In this document: piece by piece, positions 18,451 to 28,370 of the stretch | Layout: each line of letters begins with the position of its first letter | Numbering within the stretch: the first letter of the stretch is position 1 | Assembly: GCA_903834925.1 (NCBI GenBank) | Contig: CAILLA010000170.1 | Location: forward strand, 1 to 64,000 | From: an uncultured Schlesneria sp. | GTDB lineage: Bacteria; Planctomycetota; Planctomycetia; Planctomycetales; Planctomycetaceae | Direction: 5' to 3' | DNA length: 64,000 bases | Position numbers and translations under genes: made by a program | Notes under the pieces: model-generated | What the model saw: only the letters and a program-made list of their open reading frames with translations | What the model was told of the DNA's origin: nothing | The model's database searches: none

Positions 18451-19212
18451 GTGAGTCTAGTGAATAAGTTGTGGTTCCTTTTGCCGTTGGTCATTTGCGG
18501 TTGCAACGGTCAAAGTTTGAACCCGGAAATCTCGCCACAGCCTACTGTCAAACCTGAAGCTGTCGCCGGTACCAAAGATACTGTTCACGTTTTCGACGCT
18601 GAAACAACGTCAAAAGCCATTGAGTCGTGGCACCGTTTGCAACAGCCGGATGAAACGCTTCAAAGGATTGAGGTCTTTCCTGTCCCCAATTTACCGACCC
18701 TTTGTGTTGCGATCTGCGATTACGAAACCCGCTGGTGGGGATTCTTTGGTCTTTACGAACTTCAAGACGGGCATGTTTTATGGCAGGCAGACTGTGATGA
18801 ACCACCAGACGAAAATTCAATTCGATGGCTTCGGGCCTGCAATCTTTTGGGCTTCGCAGCACCAATCGTCGAAGTCTACGGAAAAACTCACATGGGTAAC
18901 GGCAATCTGTATCTGTTCGAGTTGCAGAACCGGAAACTTGTCCTGTTGCTGACGACCCGCGCAGTCGACAGCCACTGGGGGGACGGCTTCGTTTTTCGTG
19001 ACGGTCGGTTGCTGCCTGAGTACTCGGATTTAAATGGCGATGGTGTGTCAGATCTTGTGCTGAAAGGTGATGTCGAAGAACGAGAGGAAGATGGAAATCG
19101 ACTCGTCTCAACTCATCCGCGTCAGAAAGTTTTTCTTTGGAATAAAGAGACGCATCGGTTTGAGGAGGATCGTTTGCAGCGTATTGGATTTGACGGCGAC
19201 ATCGATTGGTGA
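18451..19212 (+). CDS. Lipoprotein with calcium-loop-like motif
   Basis: Unknown function. The start is GTG 18451. A signal peptide ends in a lipobox (LVICGC, Cys at about 18). A Pro/Thr-rich linker is followed by a domain of about 200 residues with CVAICDYETRWWGFFGLYEL and SDLNGDGVSDLVLKGD, the latter an EF-hand/FG-GAP-style Ca2+ loop (DxNxDGxxDL). Sequence near 19100 (KVFLWNKETHRFEEDRLQRI) fits a VCBS/FG-GAP C-terminus that reports a stored value. It is expected at the outer face of a membrane. Confidence 0.7.
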   Translation: MSLVNKLWFLLPLVICGCNGQSLNPEISPQPTVKPEAVAGTKDTVHVFDAETTSKAIESWHRLQQPDETLQRIEVFPVPNLPTLCVAICDYETRWWGFFGLYELQDGHVLWQADCDEPPDENSIRWLRACNLLGFAAPIVEVYGKTHMGNGNLYLFELQNRKLVLLLTTRAVDSHWGDGFVFRDGRLLPEYSDLNGDGVSDLVLKGDVEEREEDGNRLVSTHPRQKVFLWNKETHRFEEDRLQRIGFDGDIDW

Positions 19213-19273
19213 CGGAGTACTGATTGGAGACAGTTGAATTCGATTCTTTTAGCTAAAAGTCGATATTCGTTCG

Positions 19274-19322
19274 CGAAGCAGAGCTTCGAAGAGGTGCGTT
19301 CCCAAGCGGGAGCATGGGAACG
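19274..19322. repeat. REP-like double hairpin (CGTTCCCA...TGGGAACG)
   Basis: Two adjacent palindromes: CGAAGC-AGA-GCTTCG at 19274-19288 and CGTTCCCA ... TGGGAACG at 19297-19322. Read in frame it gives the widely scattered SHAPAWERTSS peptide on the minus strand, a hallmark of a dispersed intergenic repeat found in many bacterial genomes. It lies between the lipoprotein gene and the methyltransferase gene. Confidence 0.7.
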
Positions 19323-19450
19323 AGTGAACCGAATCAAAGGTTCGTTGGTTGAGTGCGCGTGTGTGAGCCGGTACGATCAGCAAATTGAATGGACGGACCT
19401 GACCACATCGTGCTGATGGTTTTTGACCAACCGCGCACGGAGGCTGTTAT

Positions 19451-20374
19451 ATGCTGGAATTGAACACGATTCACCGTCTTGATTGCATTGAAGCCATGCA
19501 GCAATTGGACGAGGGCTGTGTCGATCTCGTGTTCGCTGATCCTCCTTTTAACATCGGTTACAAATACGATGTCTACAAGGACCGTAAAGCTCCACAGGAA
19601 TATCTCGACTGGTCGCGTCAGTGGATCAGCGGAGTCCACCGTGTTTTGAAACCAACGGGGACGTTCTGGCTGGCGATTGGTGATGATTACGCGGCTGAAC
19701 TCAAGATTCTCAGCCAGGATATCGGTTTCTATTGTCGAAGCTGGGTGATCTGGTACTACACATTCGGTGTGAACTGCAAATACAAATTCAGCCGCTCGCA
19801 CACGCACATCTTCCACTTCGTGAAAGATTCTAAAAACTGCACGTTTAACGGCGCGGCCATCGCTGTTCCTTCGGCGCGACAAACAACCTATGCCGATGCC
19901 AGGGCGGCCAAGGGGGGGCGTCTTCCCGATGACACGTGGATTCTACGTCCGCAAGATCTGGTGGAAGGTCTAAATCCGGATGAAGACACGTGGTACTTCC
20001 CTCGTGTTGCAGGAACGTTCAAAGAGCGAGAAGGTTTTCACGGCTGCCAGATGCCGGAACAATTGCTGGGCCGTATCATCAGGGTCAGTTCGAATCCTGA
20101 CGAATTAGTTCTCGATCCCTTCAGCGGTAGTGCGACAACGGTATCCGTCGCCAAAAAGCTCGGTCGGCAATTTTTGGCGTTCGACATCAGCGACGAGTAT
20201 ATCACTCGAGGAATGGACCGGCTTTCAAAAATCAAACCAGGTGACGCTTTGGATGGTGCTCCAGAACCAAAGGTGAGTGCGCCCGCGACTCCGTCCAAGG
20301 GAGTCAAAAAGGGGAAGCTTTCTCAGCCAAAGAAAAAGGCGTCCGAAGTTTCGTTGTTGAACTGGGACAACTGA
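19451..20374 (+). CDS. Orphan DNA (adenine-N6 or cytosine-N4) methyltransferase
   Basis: SAM-dependent DNA amino-methyltransferase. The catalytic motif IV (DPPFN, residues 30-34) precedes the SAM-binding motif I (DPFSGSATT, about residue 222), the order of the beta class. [15 protein letters not shown] and [20 protein letters not shown] are other family blocks. The C-terminal 45 residues are Lys/Pro-rich and may bind DNA non-specifically. The start is ATG 19451 with GGAGG ahead of it. No restriction enzyme lies beside it, so it is a solitary methylase (epigenetic or regulatory, or a remnant of a restriction-modification pair). Target sequence and base cannot be read from the protein. Confidence 0.88.
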   Translation: MLELNTIHRLDCIEAMQQLDEGCVDLVFADPPFNIGYKYDVYKDRKAPQEYLDWSRQWISGVHRVLKPTGTFWLAIGDDYAAELKILSQDIGFYCRSWVIWYYTFGVNCKYKFSRSHTHIFHFVKDSKNCTFNGAAIAVPSARQTTYADARAAKGGRLPDDTWILRPQDLVEGLNPDEDTWYFPRVAGTFKEREGFHGCQMPEQLLGRIIRVSSNPDELVLDPFSGSATTVSVAKKLGRQFLAFDISDEYITRGMDRLSKIKPGDALDGAPEPKVSAPATPSKGVKKGKLSQPKKKASEVSLLNWDN

Positions 20375-20503
20375 TCCGATCGCATCGGCTGCTGTACCGA
20401 GGATTCCGCCAAGGGACCGTTCATCCGCTTACGATGTGGAACTTTAAAATCAAGCGTTTCCAGCCTGTGGCTTGGGGACGAGAATTCTACGAAAGCCACC
20501 AAT

Positions 20504-21970
20504 ATGCCTGGCCGTAATGATCAATGTCCCTGTGGTAGTGGTCACAAATATAAACGGTGTTGCCTGTCGAAAGACCGAGATGCAAAAGATGCTCAAATCA
20601 AGGCAGACCAACTTGAACGGGAAGTGAAGGCGGCCGCAGTCGCACCTGCGGTTCTAGTGCCTCCTGTGAACCAGACCTCGAATTTGGTTTCCCCTCCGCC
20701 AATGCCCGTTGCCACACCGGCGTCAAAGGCCGTTGTTGCGACTCCACCTGACGACCCGCACATGGAGGCGATCTACGCTCGCTGGAATGAATTTGAGGAG
20801 GCGGACGAAGATCTTCAACCAGAGTTGTTCCTGAAAACTCTGGACGAACCGGAGTTAATGGATGACGAGATGGCTTTTGAAATGTTAAGCACGATCTTTC
20901 AAAGTGGTTGTAAATCACCCGAACGGAATCGTATTGAGGAGTTTGTCGGTTTATTGCGCGAGCGACTACCAGGCATTTATGCCGACAGCCGAAAATACTA
21001 TTTGCATTGGCTAATCTTGAATGCCAACGCGACTCACAAGCCAGAACGTCTACTCGAATTGGCTGGCGAGATCGCTGAAACCGCTGGCGAAGACGTTGAT
21101 ATCTACTCAAAAGTCATTCACCTTCTTGCTTACCACGGCTATCTGGAAGCGCTGTCGAAGGCGAGTCGTATCGCCTGGCCGCGGATCAAAGCTTCCAAGG
21201 ATATTATGTGGGGACAACAGGAGTACGCCATCTGGGGTGCCAAATGCGTCCTTTATGAGAGATTGGAGCAGACTCCGGACCTTGACGGTGGCGACCCTCA
21301 ATTGATCGAACAAACGACGTACTTCCTGGACGATTTACAACTCGACTGGCTCAAAGGGTACGTGGATCAAACCAGTGGTCGAACAAGTCGTAATTGGTCA
21401 CTCAGTGATTTTGACATCAAGCCAACGAAAAAAACAAAAGCAAAACGCACGGAGACCCGAGATATTCGTCAGGGATCGAATCCGACAACAGGCGAGGATG
21501 CACTCATTGAGTTTTCGTATGAATTCGTTGGCTATGCGCACCGCCATGACGGGTTTTCATACACCAAAGCAGAATTGGCTCGACAAAACATTGTTGGTTA
21601 CCTGATCGATCGGAAAGCAGGTCGTCTGGAGACGAAAGAATCAGCGAAAAATAAAGTGCAGTTCCCCGATCATCAGCTCTGTCCTGATCAAAACACACTT
21701 AGACGTTTCCTGACTGGCATGCTCACGATGTTGAATTTTCAAAGCTACGACGTCGCTGCGTGCATGGAGCTTATGCCATCATGGTTGCGATTCCTGGAAG
21801 CGCGGGGACTGATTGAACCAACTCAACGAGAGTCGACAATGTCGGACATCGGGATTTTGCATACGGAATTACTCAGCGCATTTGGACCGTCAAATGAAGA
21901 TCCTGTACTTGCTGAAAACTTCCGAAAATGGCCTGAGAATCCCGTGCGGAACGCAGGTCAAAGGTCGTAG
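20504..21970 (+). CDS. SEC-C zinc-motif protein of unknown function
   Basis: The N-terminal 20 residues hold a SEC-C zinc-binding motif (NDQCPCGSGHKYKRCC; CxCx8CC), as at the end of SecA, where it binds SecB or the ribosome. A charged, Pro/Ala-rich linker (25-85) follows, and then a region of about 400 residues that is mostly helical with no recognised domain. It may have TPR-like helices: MDDEMAFEMLSTIFQSGCKS and LAYHGYLEALSKASRIAWPR. The start is ATG 20504. SEC-C proteins of this layout are common in planctomycetes. A role in protein handling is possible but unproven. Confidence 0.7.
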   Translation: MPGRNDQCPCGSGHKYKRCCLSKDRDAKDAQIKADQLEREVKAAAVAPAVLVPPVNQTSNLVSPPPMPVATPASKAVVATPPDDPHMEAIYARWNEFEEADEDLQPELFLKTLDEPELMDDEMAFEMLSTIFQSGCKSPERNRIEEFVGLLRERLPGIYADSRKYYLHWLILNANATHKPERLLELAGEIAETAGEDVDIYSKVIHLLAYHGYLEALSKASRIAWPRIKASKDIMWGQQEYAIWGAKCVLYERLEQTPDLDGGDPQLIEQTTYFLDDLQLDWLKGYVDQTSGRTSRNWSLSDFDIKPTKKTKAKRTETRDIRQGSNPTTGEDALIEFSYEFVGYAHRHDGFSYTKAELARQNIVGYLIDRKAGRLETKESAKNKVQFPDHQLCPDQNTLRRFLTGMLTMLNFQSYDVAACMELMPSWLRFLEARGLIEPTQRESTMSDIGILHTELLSAFGPSNEDPVLAENFRKWPENPVRNAGQRS

Positions 21971-21982
21971 CATCGGCTGTAG

Positions 21983-22002
21983 CATGGGCTTCAGCCCGTG
22001 CA
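21983..22002. repeat. Short REP palindrome (GCATGGGCT-TC-AGCCCGTGC)
   Basis: 9-bp imperfect palindrome (one G-T wobble) of the GCACGGGCTTCAGCCCGTGC type scattered between planctomycete genes. It lies 12 bases after the SEC-C gene stop and faces the convergent serpin gene, so it could act as a bidirectional terminator. Confidence 0.6.
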
Positions 22003-22138
22003 AACCAAACCGAGTTTGGCCGACGACCAATTGTGTACCGTTCTTCAGTTTTCCTGAGATGTGGAGTTTTCCGTTCTGCGGAATTGCGGCTTCCGCATCA
22101 TTCATCGGCAAGACGATTGTCACTCAGACAATGGTCAC

Positions 22139-23737
22139 TCAGTCCGTTGGGCCAACATATCGCCCCATGAACAGAACACTTGCCGTTTCGCGGTCGCGAA
22201 TCAGAAAAATAAACGGCTTGTCGGCTTTGAAGATCGGATGAAACGGGCGGGTCTTTACTTCAACGACCTCGGCGCTTACATCAAAGCTGACAACCGTTGC
22301 CGCAGCCGCTTCCGTTCCAATCTCACTGACGTCGATAAATGTCTGATGTTGAACTTGAGTAATCCACAGGGGGTCTCCTGGTTGATTGCTCGTCGTCACG
22401 GCATCAAATCGCGATTCATCGGAGCCTTCGAAAGGGCGTACCATCCCCAGCGAACGGAGTGTCGCCGATAATTCTTTCGACCATTTGAGGCTGTATTTTG
22501 GGATCGAAATTTGGACCAGGCGCTGTTCTAATGAAACAATCCACTGTTCTAACTTTTCATGCGTCAATGATTTCTCAAGATCCAATAGCCCTTCAGCAGA
22601 TTGGGGAACGAGAAAGATCATCTGGATTTTGCGGCCCTGGTAATCGAGCGAGAGCATCGTATGCCCTTTTGAGTCAGGGTAAAGCGATGGATCGTCATCT
22701 TTGAGGTCAAACTTGATTTCGTGTGGGGTCGGAAAGAGTTCGCCATCTGATTGAAATGCACCATATCTGGCACTCAAACCATTCCACTGATGCATCATCG
22801 CGACTTCAGTCGAACGGTCGCTCGACTGCTGAAATTGTTCCGGACGAGTTTGAGAAATTTCAAACGGCTGGGCCCAGTCACCTTTGAAGAAGACGGCATT
22901 TGCAATAACGAGTCTCGTCAGGATATTGATGCTTAAAGGGGGGAGGATGTCCTGAATCCGATCGTTTGTCTGTTCCGCAACCCACTGATTAATCTGCAAA
23001 CGTGCAGGCTCGGGACTGGTTTTAAAATCAACGGGAAAAAGCACGGTTCCATAATTCGGTTCCAGCGCCGCGATAAAAGTTGGTGCAATCGGATAGGACT
23101 TCTCCAGCCACAGTGAATTCGCAACTCGCAATTCATAGGCTGACGTTTTGCTCGTAAGCAAATTGATTTCAGTTGCCAGTTTGCTCGCAACCTTCCACGA
23201 GGCGTCGGCGTCGTTCCATCGCTTTTTGCTCGTGAATTCCTCCGTGCGCTTGTTGGACGCCTTTAATTCGGCGCGAAGCCGGGCGAGTCTCGTCGCCACT
23301 TCGGGTGGCACGTCTGGAACAACTGCGGCTTGGAGCTCTCTTTGACCCTGATGCATTCTCGCTAAGTTGCCTCGAACATAACGCAGGACATCGGTCATCT
23401 GATCCCGAGTTTCATCAATAGCTCCCTCAGCGACCATCGAGAGTGCGAGAGAAATCGAAAATGGCGACAGGAGAAGGTTTCTACCTGGTTCGGTTTCAGC
23501 GAGTTGTCGATACAGGTCAACGGCGAATCGCCCATTCGCGATCGATGTAGCCGTCATCTCGTCTGTGACAACCACGATTTTCTCAGGCAAAGCCGCTCGA
23601 TCCTCTTCGATCCGCTCGCGAGCACGTTCTCCAGACGATGGCTTTATCACTGCGACGGTCGTGACAGCAAATACAAGTGAGCCAACCAAGATGCCGCCGA
23701 GAGTCAATCCAAGGGGATAGCTGGAAGTGCGCAACAT
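22139..23737 (-). CDS. Serpin-family serine protease inhibitor, membrane-anchored
   Basis: Serpins are suicide inhibitors of serine (sometimes cysteine) proteases. After an N-terminal hydrophobic anchor (residues 8-30), the serpin core has LLLSPFSISLALSMVAEGAI, VANSLWLEKSYPI, IANAVFFKGDWAQPFE, and the C-terminal PFIFLIRDRETASVLFMGRY. The hinge of the reactive-centre loop is EIGTEAAAATVV, with the small residues needed for loop insertion, so it should be inhibitory. The loop continues SFDVSAEVVEVKTRPFHPIF; the P1 residue cannot be fixed from sequence. At 532 aa it is longer than the usual 370-400 because of the anchor and an extra charged stretch at about residues 110-180. It probably acts in the periplasm or outside. 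Bacterial serpins are patchily distributed. Confidence 0.92.
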   Translation of the reverse strand: MLRTSSYPLGLTLGGILVGSLVFAVTTVAVIKPSSGERARERIEEDRAALPEKIVVVTDEMTATSIANGRFAVDLYRQLAETEPGRNLLLSPFSISLALSMVAEGAIDETRDQMTDVLRYVRGNLARMHQGQRELQAAVVPDVPPEVATRLARLRAELKASNKRTEEFTSKKRWNDADASWKVASKLATEINLLTSKTSAYELRVANSLWLEKSYPIAPTFIAALEPNYGTVLFPVDFKTSPEPARLQINQWVAEQTNDRIQDILPPLSINILTRLVIANAVFFKGDWAQPFEISQTRPEQFQQSSDRSTEVAMMHQWNGLSARYGAFQSDGELFPTPHEIKFDLKDDDPSLYPDSKGHTMLSLDYQGRKIQMIFLVPQSAEGLLDLEKSLTHEKLEQWIVSLEQRLVQISIPKYSLKWSKELSATLRSLGMVRPFEGSDESRFDAVTTSNQPGDPLWITQVQHQTFIDVSEIGTEAAAATVVSFDVSAEVVEVKTRPFHPIFKADKPFIFLIRDRETASVLFMGRYVGPTD

Positions 23738-23949
23738 GGAATGCGTCTCCTATTACGGACAATTGACTCAGGTCCTGCACCAATCACACATTTAATTGGT
23801 GTAATTCAAGCACGGAGTCGGAGCATTCAAATTGAGAGATTTTGGATCGAGAGCAGAGAACTTAATTTGCCCGGCGAATTGAGCATGTTTGAAATTGATT
23901 AAGACAGATTGTCGCAAAAGTCACTGAGTGATTCAAGCTTCAATCGGTT

Positions 23950-25368
23950 TCATGGCGCTTCGTTTTTAGAAAAGTCGTGGCGCAGTGAGGTTGCAATTAC
24001 AGAATAGACCGCAATGCCACTGATGATCACGGCGGTGACAGCCCAAAGTAACTCCGTTCGAGTTCCACGCAGTACGAATAGCCAACCAACCAGAGCGATC
24101 AGGCTTGGTACAGGATACAGCCACATTCGGAATGGCATCACGATCTCGGGACGAGTTGTTCGCAACACGTGCAAGCCGATGATCTGAGCCACGAACTGCA
24201 CCAGAATTCGCACGGTCACCGCAGTTTCAATCACGATATCTAACGGAACATAACAGAAGACGGCGGTTAAAATCCCCAACGCCCAAAGTGAGACGACGGG
24301 GTATCGCTTAGTGGGATGAACGTACGCAAACGCGGGCAGAAAATCACCATTTAGTGCTGCAGCAAAGGGGATTCGCGAGTATCCGAGCGTGATGGAAAAC
24401 ATGCAGGCAAGAACGGTCCACAGGACAAGACCAGTGAAAATCATGGCGATTCTTCGACCGTAAAGAGTCTCCATAAATAATGCAGCGATCTGTTTGGATT
24501 CCATCGCCTGCTCCCACGGAACAACAGCAATGATCGACAAATTCATGGTCAAGTAAATCGCTGCAACAATGACGACTGACGCGATCACTGCACGGGGGAT
24601 AGTTCGGCCAGGATTTTGTACTTCATCGCCAAGGTGACAAATGTTGTAGTAGCCAAAGTAATCATAGATCGCGATCAGCATGGCAGCACCCAAACCGTTG
24701 AACCACGTCCCGTTGATTTGGAAAGCGTCCGGAGGAAACGTGATGAGAGAAGCGTTGAAATTCATCAGTCCTGAGATGATGACGGTCGCGACCGTGACCA
24801 GCGTTCCCGCACAGAGGACAAGCCCGACCCAGCCAACAACCTCAATCCGACGCGACAACATCCAGGTCACGAACAAGCAACCGACCGCCGCCAGCGTGTT
24901 TGCTCCGCCAGGAATTTGCCACTCGCTAAGCAGGTTGGACAGGTCCGGAAAAATGTATTGCAGATAGGGAACCGCACCGATGTACCCCGAAGCAATTTCC
25001 ATGGTGCCACTGACAAGAAACTGCCAGACGAACAGAAACGGCAACATCCGTCCCCATCGAGATGATTGCTTACCGAAGATCTCGCGCAAAAAGTGGTATG
25101 TTCCGCCACTTCCCGGTAACGCGGCTCCTAGTTCGCTCCAGACCAGCCCGTCACAGATTACGAGCACTGCGGCAATCACCCAGGCAATCAGAGCCTGTGG
25201 TCCGTGCATGGCCGCGAGAAACAAAGGGATCGTGATAAACGGGCCGATCCCCACCATGTTCGCGATATTCAACGCGATTGACTGCGACAATCCCAACCCA
25301 CGAACCAGCTTCGTTTCGCCCGGTGAATCATCTTGTAAAGTCGGAACTTCCGGATTGGGTGTACTCAA
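23950..25368 (-). CDS. Amino acid permease, APC superfamily
   Basis: Twelve-helix cation-coupled amino-acid transporter in the inner membrane. The first helix carries the unwound substrate-binding motif (NIANMVGIGPFITIPLFLAA; G-x-G family block), followed by ALPGSGGTYHFLREIFG and a helix-8 region EVQNPGRTIPRAV, both APC signatures. At 472 aa it is the usual length. The only in-frame start is TTG 25368. The substrate is unknown. It is a single gene between the serpin and a repeat element. Confidence 0.9.
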   Translation of the reverse strand: MSTPNPEVPTLQDDSPGETKLVRGLGLSQSIALNIANMVGIGPFITIPLFLAAMHGPQALIAWVIAAVLVICDGLVWSELGAALPGSGGTYHFLREIFGKQSSRWGRMLPFLFVWQFLVSGTMEIASGYIGAVPYLQYIFPDLSNLLSEWQIPGGANTLAAVGCLFVTWMLSRRIEVVGWVGLVLCAGTLVTVATVIISGLMNFNASLITFPPDAFQINGTWFNGLGAAMLIAIYDYFGYYNICHLGDEVQNPGRTIPRAVIASVVIVAAIYLTMNLSIIAVVPWEQAMESKQIAALFMETLYGRRIAMIFTGLVLWTVLACMFSITLGYSRIPFAAALNGDFLPAFAYVHPTKRYPVVSLWALGILTAVFCYVPLDIVIETAVTVRILVQFVAQIIGLHVLRTTRPEIVMPFRMWLYPVPSLIALVGWLFVLRGTRTELLWAVTAVIISGIAVYSVIATSLRHDFSKNEAP

Positions 25369-25630
25369 GACTGAATGTTTCCCGCGAAGTGAGAATTGTC
25401 AATCCGCATTGTTGCGACAATGCTTCTCTCAAGTGATTTGTTGATCGGCTCGTTCGATTCGAGAAATCCACCGAATGTGGCGTTCATACCACCACATGGT
25501 CGAGCGGTCGAAGTTCTGACGGATCGAGCGGATTCGATTCTGTTTCGTTCACGGAATGCATTTCAATCGAAACGCGTCGTCGCGGCAACAATGGCTGAAT
25601 CATGTAATTCACGTACGAGTTGTGAGACGA

Positions 25631-25877
25631 CTTGACTCAGTAAGTCAAGTTTTGGGATATCTTTAAAGTAGCCATCGTCGCGCCGCGTGATGAGCATGCG
25701 TCGGAAGCGATTCAATCGTTGCCAACGCATCGGGACAGATAATGCGTTTGATATCCTGATTTGAAAACACACTGATTGATATTAGCCGGGTTCTCGAACG
25801 ATGCTCATCACGCGGAGCGATGATGGCTACTTTGTTCGAAAAGCACTGCTTGACCGAAGACGGTTAAGCAGTGGCAC
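25631..25877. repeat. Terminal-inverted-repeat element, copy 1 (shortened)
   Basis: Contains hairpin CTTGACT-CAGTA-AGTCAAG (25631-25649), then a 169-bp unit at 25665-25833 bounded by 33-bp near-perfect inverted repeats (AAAGTAGCCATCGTCGCGCC ... / ...GATGATGGCTACTTT), then a second hairpin with GCACTGC ... GCAGTGGCAC (about 25843-25877). It is the same order and orientation as copy 2 at 30061-30367, but lacks about 60 bases between the unit and the last hairpin. No ORF lies inside. It resembles a MITE or a structured repeat. Confidence 0.8.
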
Positions 25878-25915
25878 ATTCGTTTGAGAAACCAATTTAT
25901 CACAAAGAAAACGCT

Positions 25916-27715
25916 TCAAGGCATTGCCGTCCTCGGCTCGCGAAGCCATTGAATCAGCAGATCCAGCTCTTGCGATGAAAGAAGGTTCAACTCGGGATGC
26001 CCTTGATCGGCGACAAACTCGGGCATGCGATCGTTGCGGTCACCGTAGAATCTGGTATCGCTTGGCTTGGAAATCAGTTGTTTCAGCCAGCTTGATGACG
26101 CATAGCCAGTTAAATCAGGAGCCGTTCCGAGTTCGCCTTGATCGTGGAATCGATGGCAGTCAGTGCATCCCCCACTGGACTTGATCAGTTCTCGACCTTT
26201 GGCAGCATCCGGTGAATCGCTGCCTTCTGTTTGTGCTTCCACAGCGAGCGCAATCGCCATCGCATGGATTTTCTGATTCTTGACTGCGGAATCCTCTTTT
26301 CCATCATCTGCAAACAGGCCCTGAATATGCTGGACCATGTCTCCTTCGCGAAACTTTGTTCGGCCAAAATAATCGTCGGAGGCAATCCGTTCCGAATCCA
26401 GAAATCCCGTGATCCAATCCACCGTTCCAATTCCGTAAAGATTTGGTGCCGATGGCTCGGAGGCAACCAATACCGGGGTCTTAGGACCTGAATGAGAATG
26501 ACAGCTTAGACAATGGCGGGCGAACAATCGCGGGCCTTGTGTCTGAGGATCTCGCCGCAGTAACTCGATGGCTCCTTTTTCTGTAATCGGTTCGGTCTTT
26601 GCCAATTCCAAAGCTCTGGCAGAAAGCTTTTCGAATTCAGCAGTCTCGGCCAGGTATTCGGGATCTTGTCCGTCCTGAAGGAACGAGATCATCGTCAACC
26701 AGGACCATCCTCCAAGACAGGCCACAACGATGACGAGACGGCAAGCCACCGCCAGCCAGTGTGAACGAATGCGATCAACGAATGGTGCCGCCATAAATCC
26801 CAGAAGAAACGCCGTGGGAATGACCATCGTTGCAATGAATTCGGTATTCCCCGAAAAGTGTCGGCGCAACTCGAACAGCCAGCGGAAATACCATTCGGGT
26901 CGAGGGGAAAATGCCAGGTTGGGATCAGCCGGCGCATACAGCGGCGCTCCGTCTTTCCAGGCGAAGAAACTGATGATTCCAATGATGATCGCCAGACTGA
27001 TCATGTTTCTTACCGACTGATACGGCCAATACGTAAGAAGCTCTGGTGTTGACGTTGGTTCTGTGTCGTCAGGTAATCGAAATGGACTATGCTTGACCAC
27101 CTGCTGCAGGTGGATGAAGCACAGTCCTCCGACGAGGACGGGTAACAATCCCACGTGTAGAAAATACAGCCGGGTCAGGGTGAGACTGCCGATGTCCTCA
27201 CCGCCAAACAAGAGTCGGCGAAGAAAGGGCCCAAAGACAGGGGTCGATCCGAGGATATTTCCTTCAACCTGGATCTGCGCAATCCCCTTCTGACTGACAG
27301 AAAGAGGGTTACCCGTAACCGTCCAGACAATCATCATCGGAAACAGAAGCAGTCCGGTGATCCAGACCAGTTCCCTGGGTGCTCGGTAAGCACCGGTGCA
27401 AAGGACTCGCAAAACATGCACGCCGAAAAGAATAATCATGGCGTGCGACGCGTAATGATGAATTCCGCGAAGAAATCGGCCGGCGGACGACTGGTCAATG
27501 AAATGAACGCTGGCCCAGGCACTGGTCATTGACGGACAGTAGGTCGCCATCAACAGCAGTCCCGTGATGCACTGAATTACGAGCAACCACAACAGGCAAC
27601 TGGCACTGGTATAAACCCAGCCAGGACCGTTCGGGAGAATTCGATTACTTATTCGGCTACGGATGAGGCGATAATCCAGACGCAAATCGAGCCAGTCGAC
27701 CCAAGATTGCATCAC
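25916..27715 (-). CDS. Cytochrome b6-type subunit fused to a diheme cytochrome c domain
   Basis: Membrane quinol-oxidising subunit of a bc/b6f-like complex, fused with its cytochrome c. Cytochrome b: helix B has H86 and H100, 14 apart; helix D has H187 and H202, 15 apart, the b6-type spacing. A PEWYF motif (Qo site) follows in the subunit-IV-like region with helices to about residue 350. The remaining 250 residues carry two heme c sites, CLSCH and CTDCH, with possible Met ligands (MPEF near the end). It would donate electrons from quinol through the Rieske protein to a soluble acceptor. The start is GTG 27715 or ATG 27712. The Rieske gene ends 18 bases upstream, so they form one operon. Confidence 0.93.
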   Translation of the reverse strand: MMQSWVDWLDLRLDYRLIRSRISNRILPNGPGWVYTSASCLLWLLVIQCITGLLLMATYCPSMTSAWASVHFIDQSSAGRFLRGIHHYASHAMIILFGVHVLRVLCTGAYRAPRELVWITGLLLFPMMIVWTVTGNPLSVSQKGIAQIQVEGNILGSTPVFGPFLRRLLFGGEDIGSLTLTRLYFLHVGLLPVLVGGLCFIHLQQVVKHSPFRLPDDTEPTSTPELLTYWPYQSVRNMISLAIIIGIISFFAWKDGAPLYAPADPNLAFSPRPEWYFRWLFELRRHFSGNTEFIATMVIPTAFLLGFMAAPFVDRIRSHWLAVACRLVIVVACLGGWSWLTMISFLQDGQDPEYLAETAEFEKLSARALELAKTEPITEKGAIELLRRDPQTQGPRLFARHCLSCHSHSGPKTPVLVASEPSAPNLYGIGTVDWITGFLDSERIASDDYFGRTKFREGDMVQHIQGLFADDGKEDSAVKNQKIHAMAIALAVEAQTEGSDSPDAAKGRELIKSSGGCTDCHRFHDQGELGTAPDLTGYASSSWLKQLISKPSDTRFYGDRNDRMPEFVADQGHPELNLLSSQELDLLIQWLREPRTAMP

Positions 27716-27733
27716 CAGCCTCCAATAAATATG

Positions 27734-28309
27734 TCAGACACCAGCGACTCGGTGATCCAGACCTGTTCGAAATTTCTCATATTTAATTTCCACCCAATTG
27801 TCGCCAGTTTCGTCATCGCAAACAAGTCGACATTCGAGTTCATCCAAATCACGCGGTGCGATATTCCGATCGCCGTTTTTTGGATCTGGAAGCTGTTGGC
27901 CACCAACGCCAAATGAGGCCCGGTGACAAGGACAAACAAAGTTCTTGCCGCCCGATTGTAACTGCACCTGACATCCCATATGGGGACAGATACTGCTTAA
28001 TGCTCTGACGGTTTGCTTAGCTGGACCGGTTTCTAACGAACCGTCTGCTTCTCGTACCAGCCATACTCGGCCAATCGCCTGCCGATCAGACAGAATCCAC
28101 GCATCCAACTTTTGCCCCATAACTGGAACCATTGTCGGACGACCTGGTATCAGATCCTTCACTTTAACCAGTCGTGAAAACTGCGATTCAGCGGATGATT
28201 GCTGTTGCGTCCCACCAAGAAAGAAAGAAATTCCCGGCAAACCAACCAAAGCTGCGACTCCTGCCGCAAGCCCACGACTGACCCATTCCAGCAATTCACG
28301 CCGATTCAT
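27734..28309 (-). CDS. Rieske iron-sulfur protein of the bc-type complex
   Basis: Carries the 2Fe-2S cluster that takes an electron from quinol. Cluster ligands lie in CPHMGC (108-113) and CPCHRASF (126-133). A membrane anchor at residues 10-31 follows RRELLEWVSRG, a tail-like stretch that may be Tat-dependent (RR with no full twin-arginine motif). It is 191 aa, the usual size for this class. It is cotranscribed with the downstream cytochrome b-c gene and the upstream Cys-rich gene. Confidence 0.95.
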   Translation of the reverse strand: MNRRELLEWVSRGLAAGVAALVGLPGISFFLGGTQQQSSAESQFSRLVKVKDLIPGRPTMVPVMGQKLDAWILSDRQAIGRVWLVREADGSLETGPAKQTVRALSSICPHMGCQVQLQSGGKNFVCPCHRASFGVGGQQLPDPKNGDRNIAPRDLDELECRLVCDDETGDNWVEIKYEKFRTGLDHRVAGV

Positions 28310-28370
28310 CGAGATTGACTTTTAAGGTGAGTTTTCAATTGATGAGTTCCGAACAATCTCGACATCATCT

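Noticed and set aside
23950-25368. Plus-strand ORFs of 95 and 154 aa in the permease gene
   Set aside because: Shadows of the membrane protein gene; no coding features.
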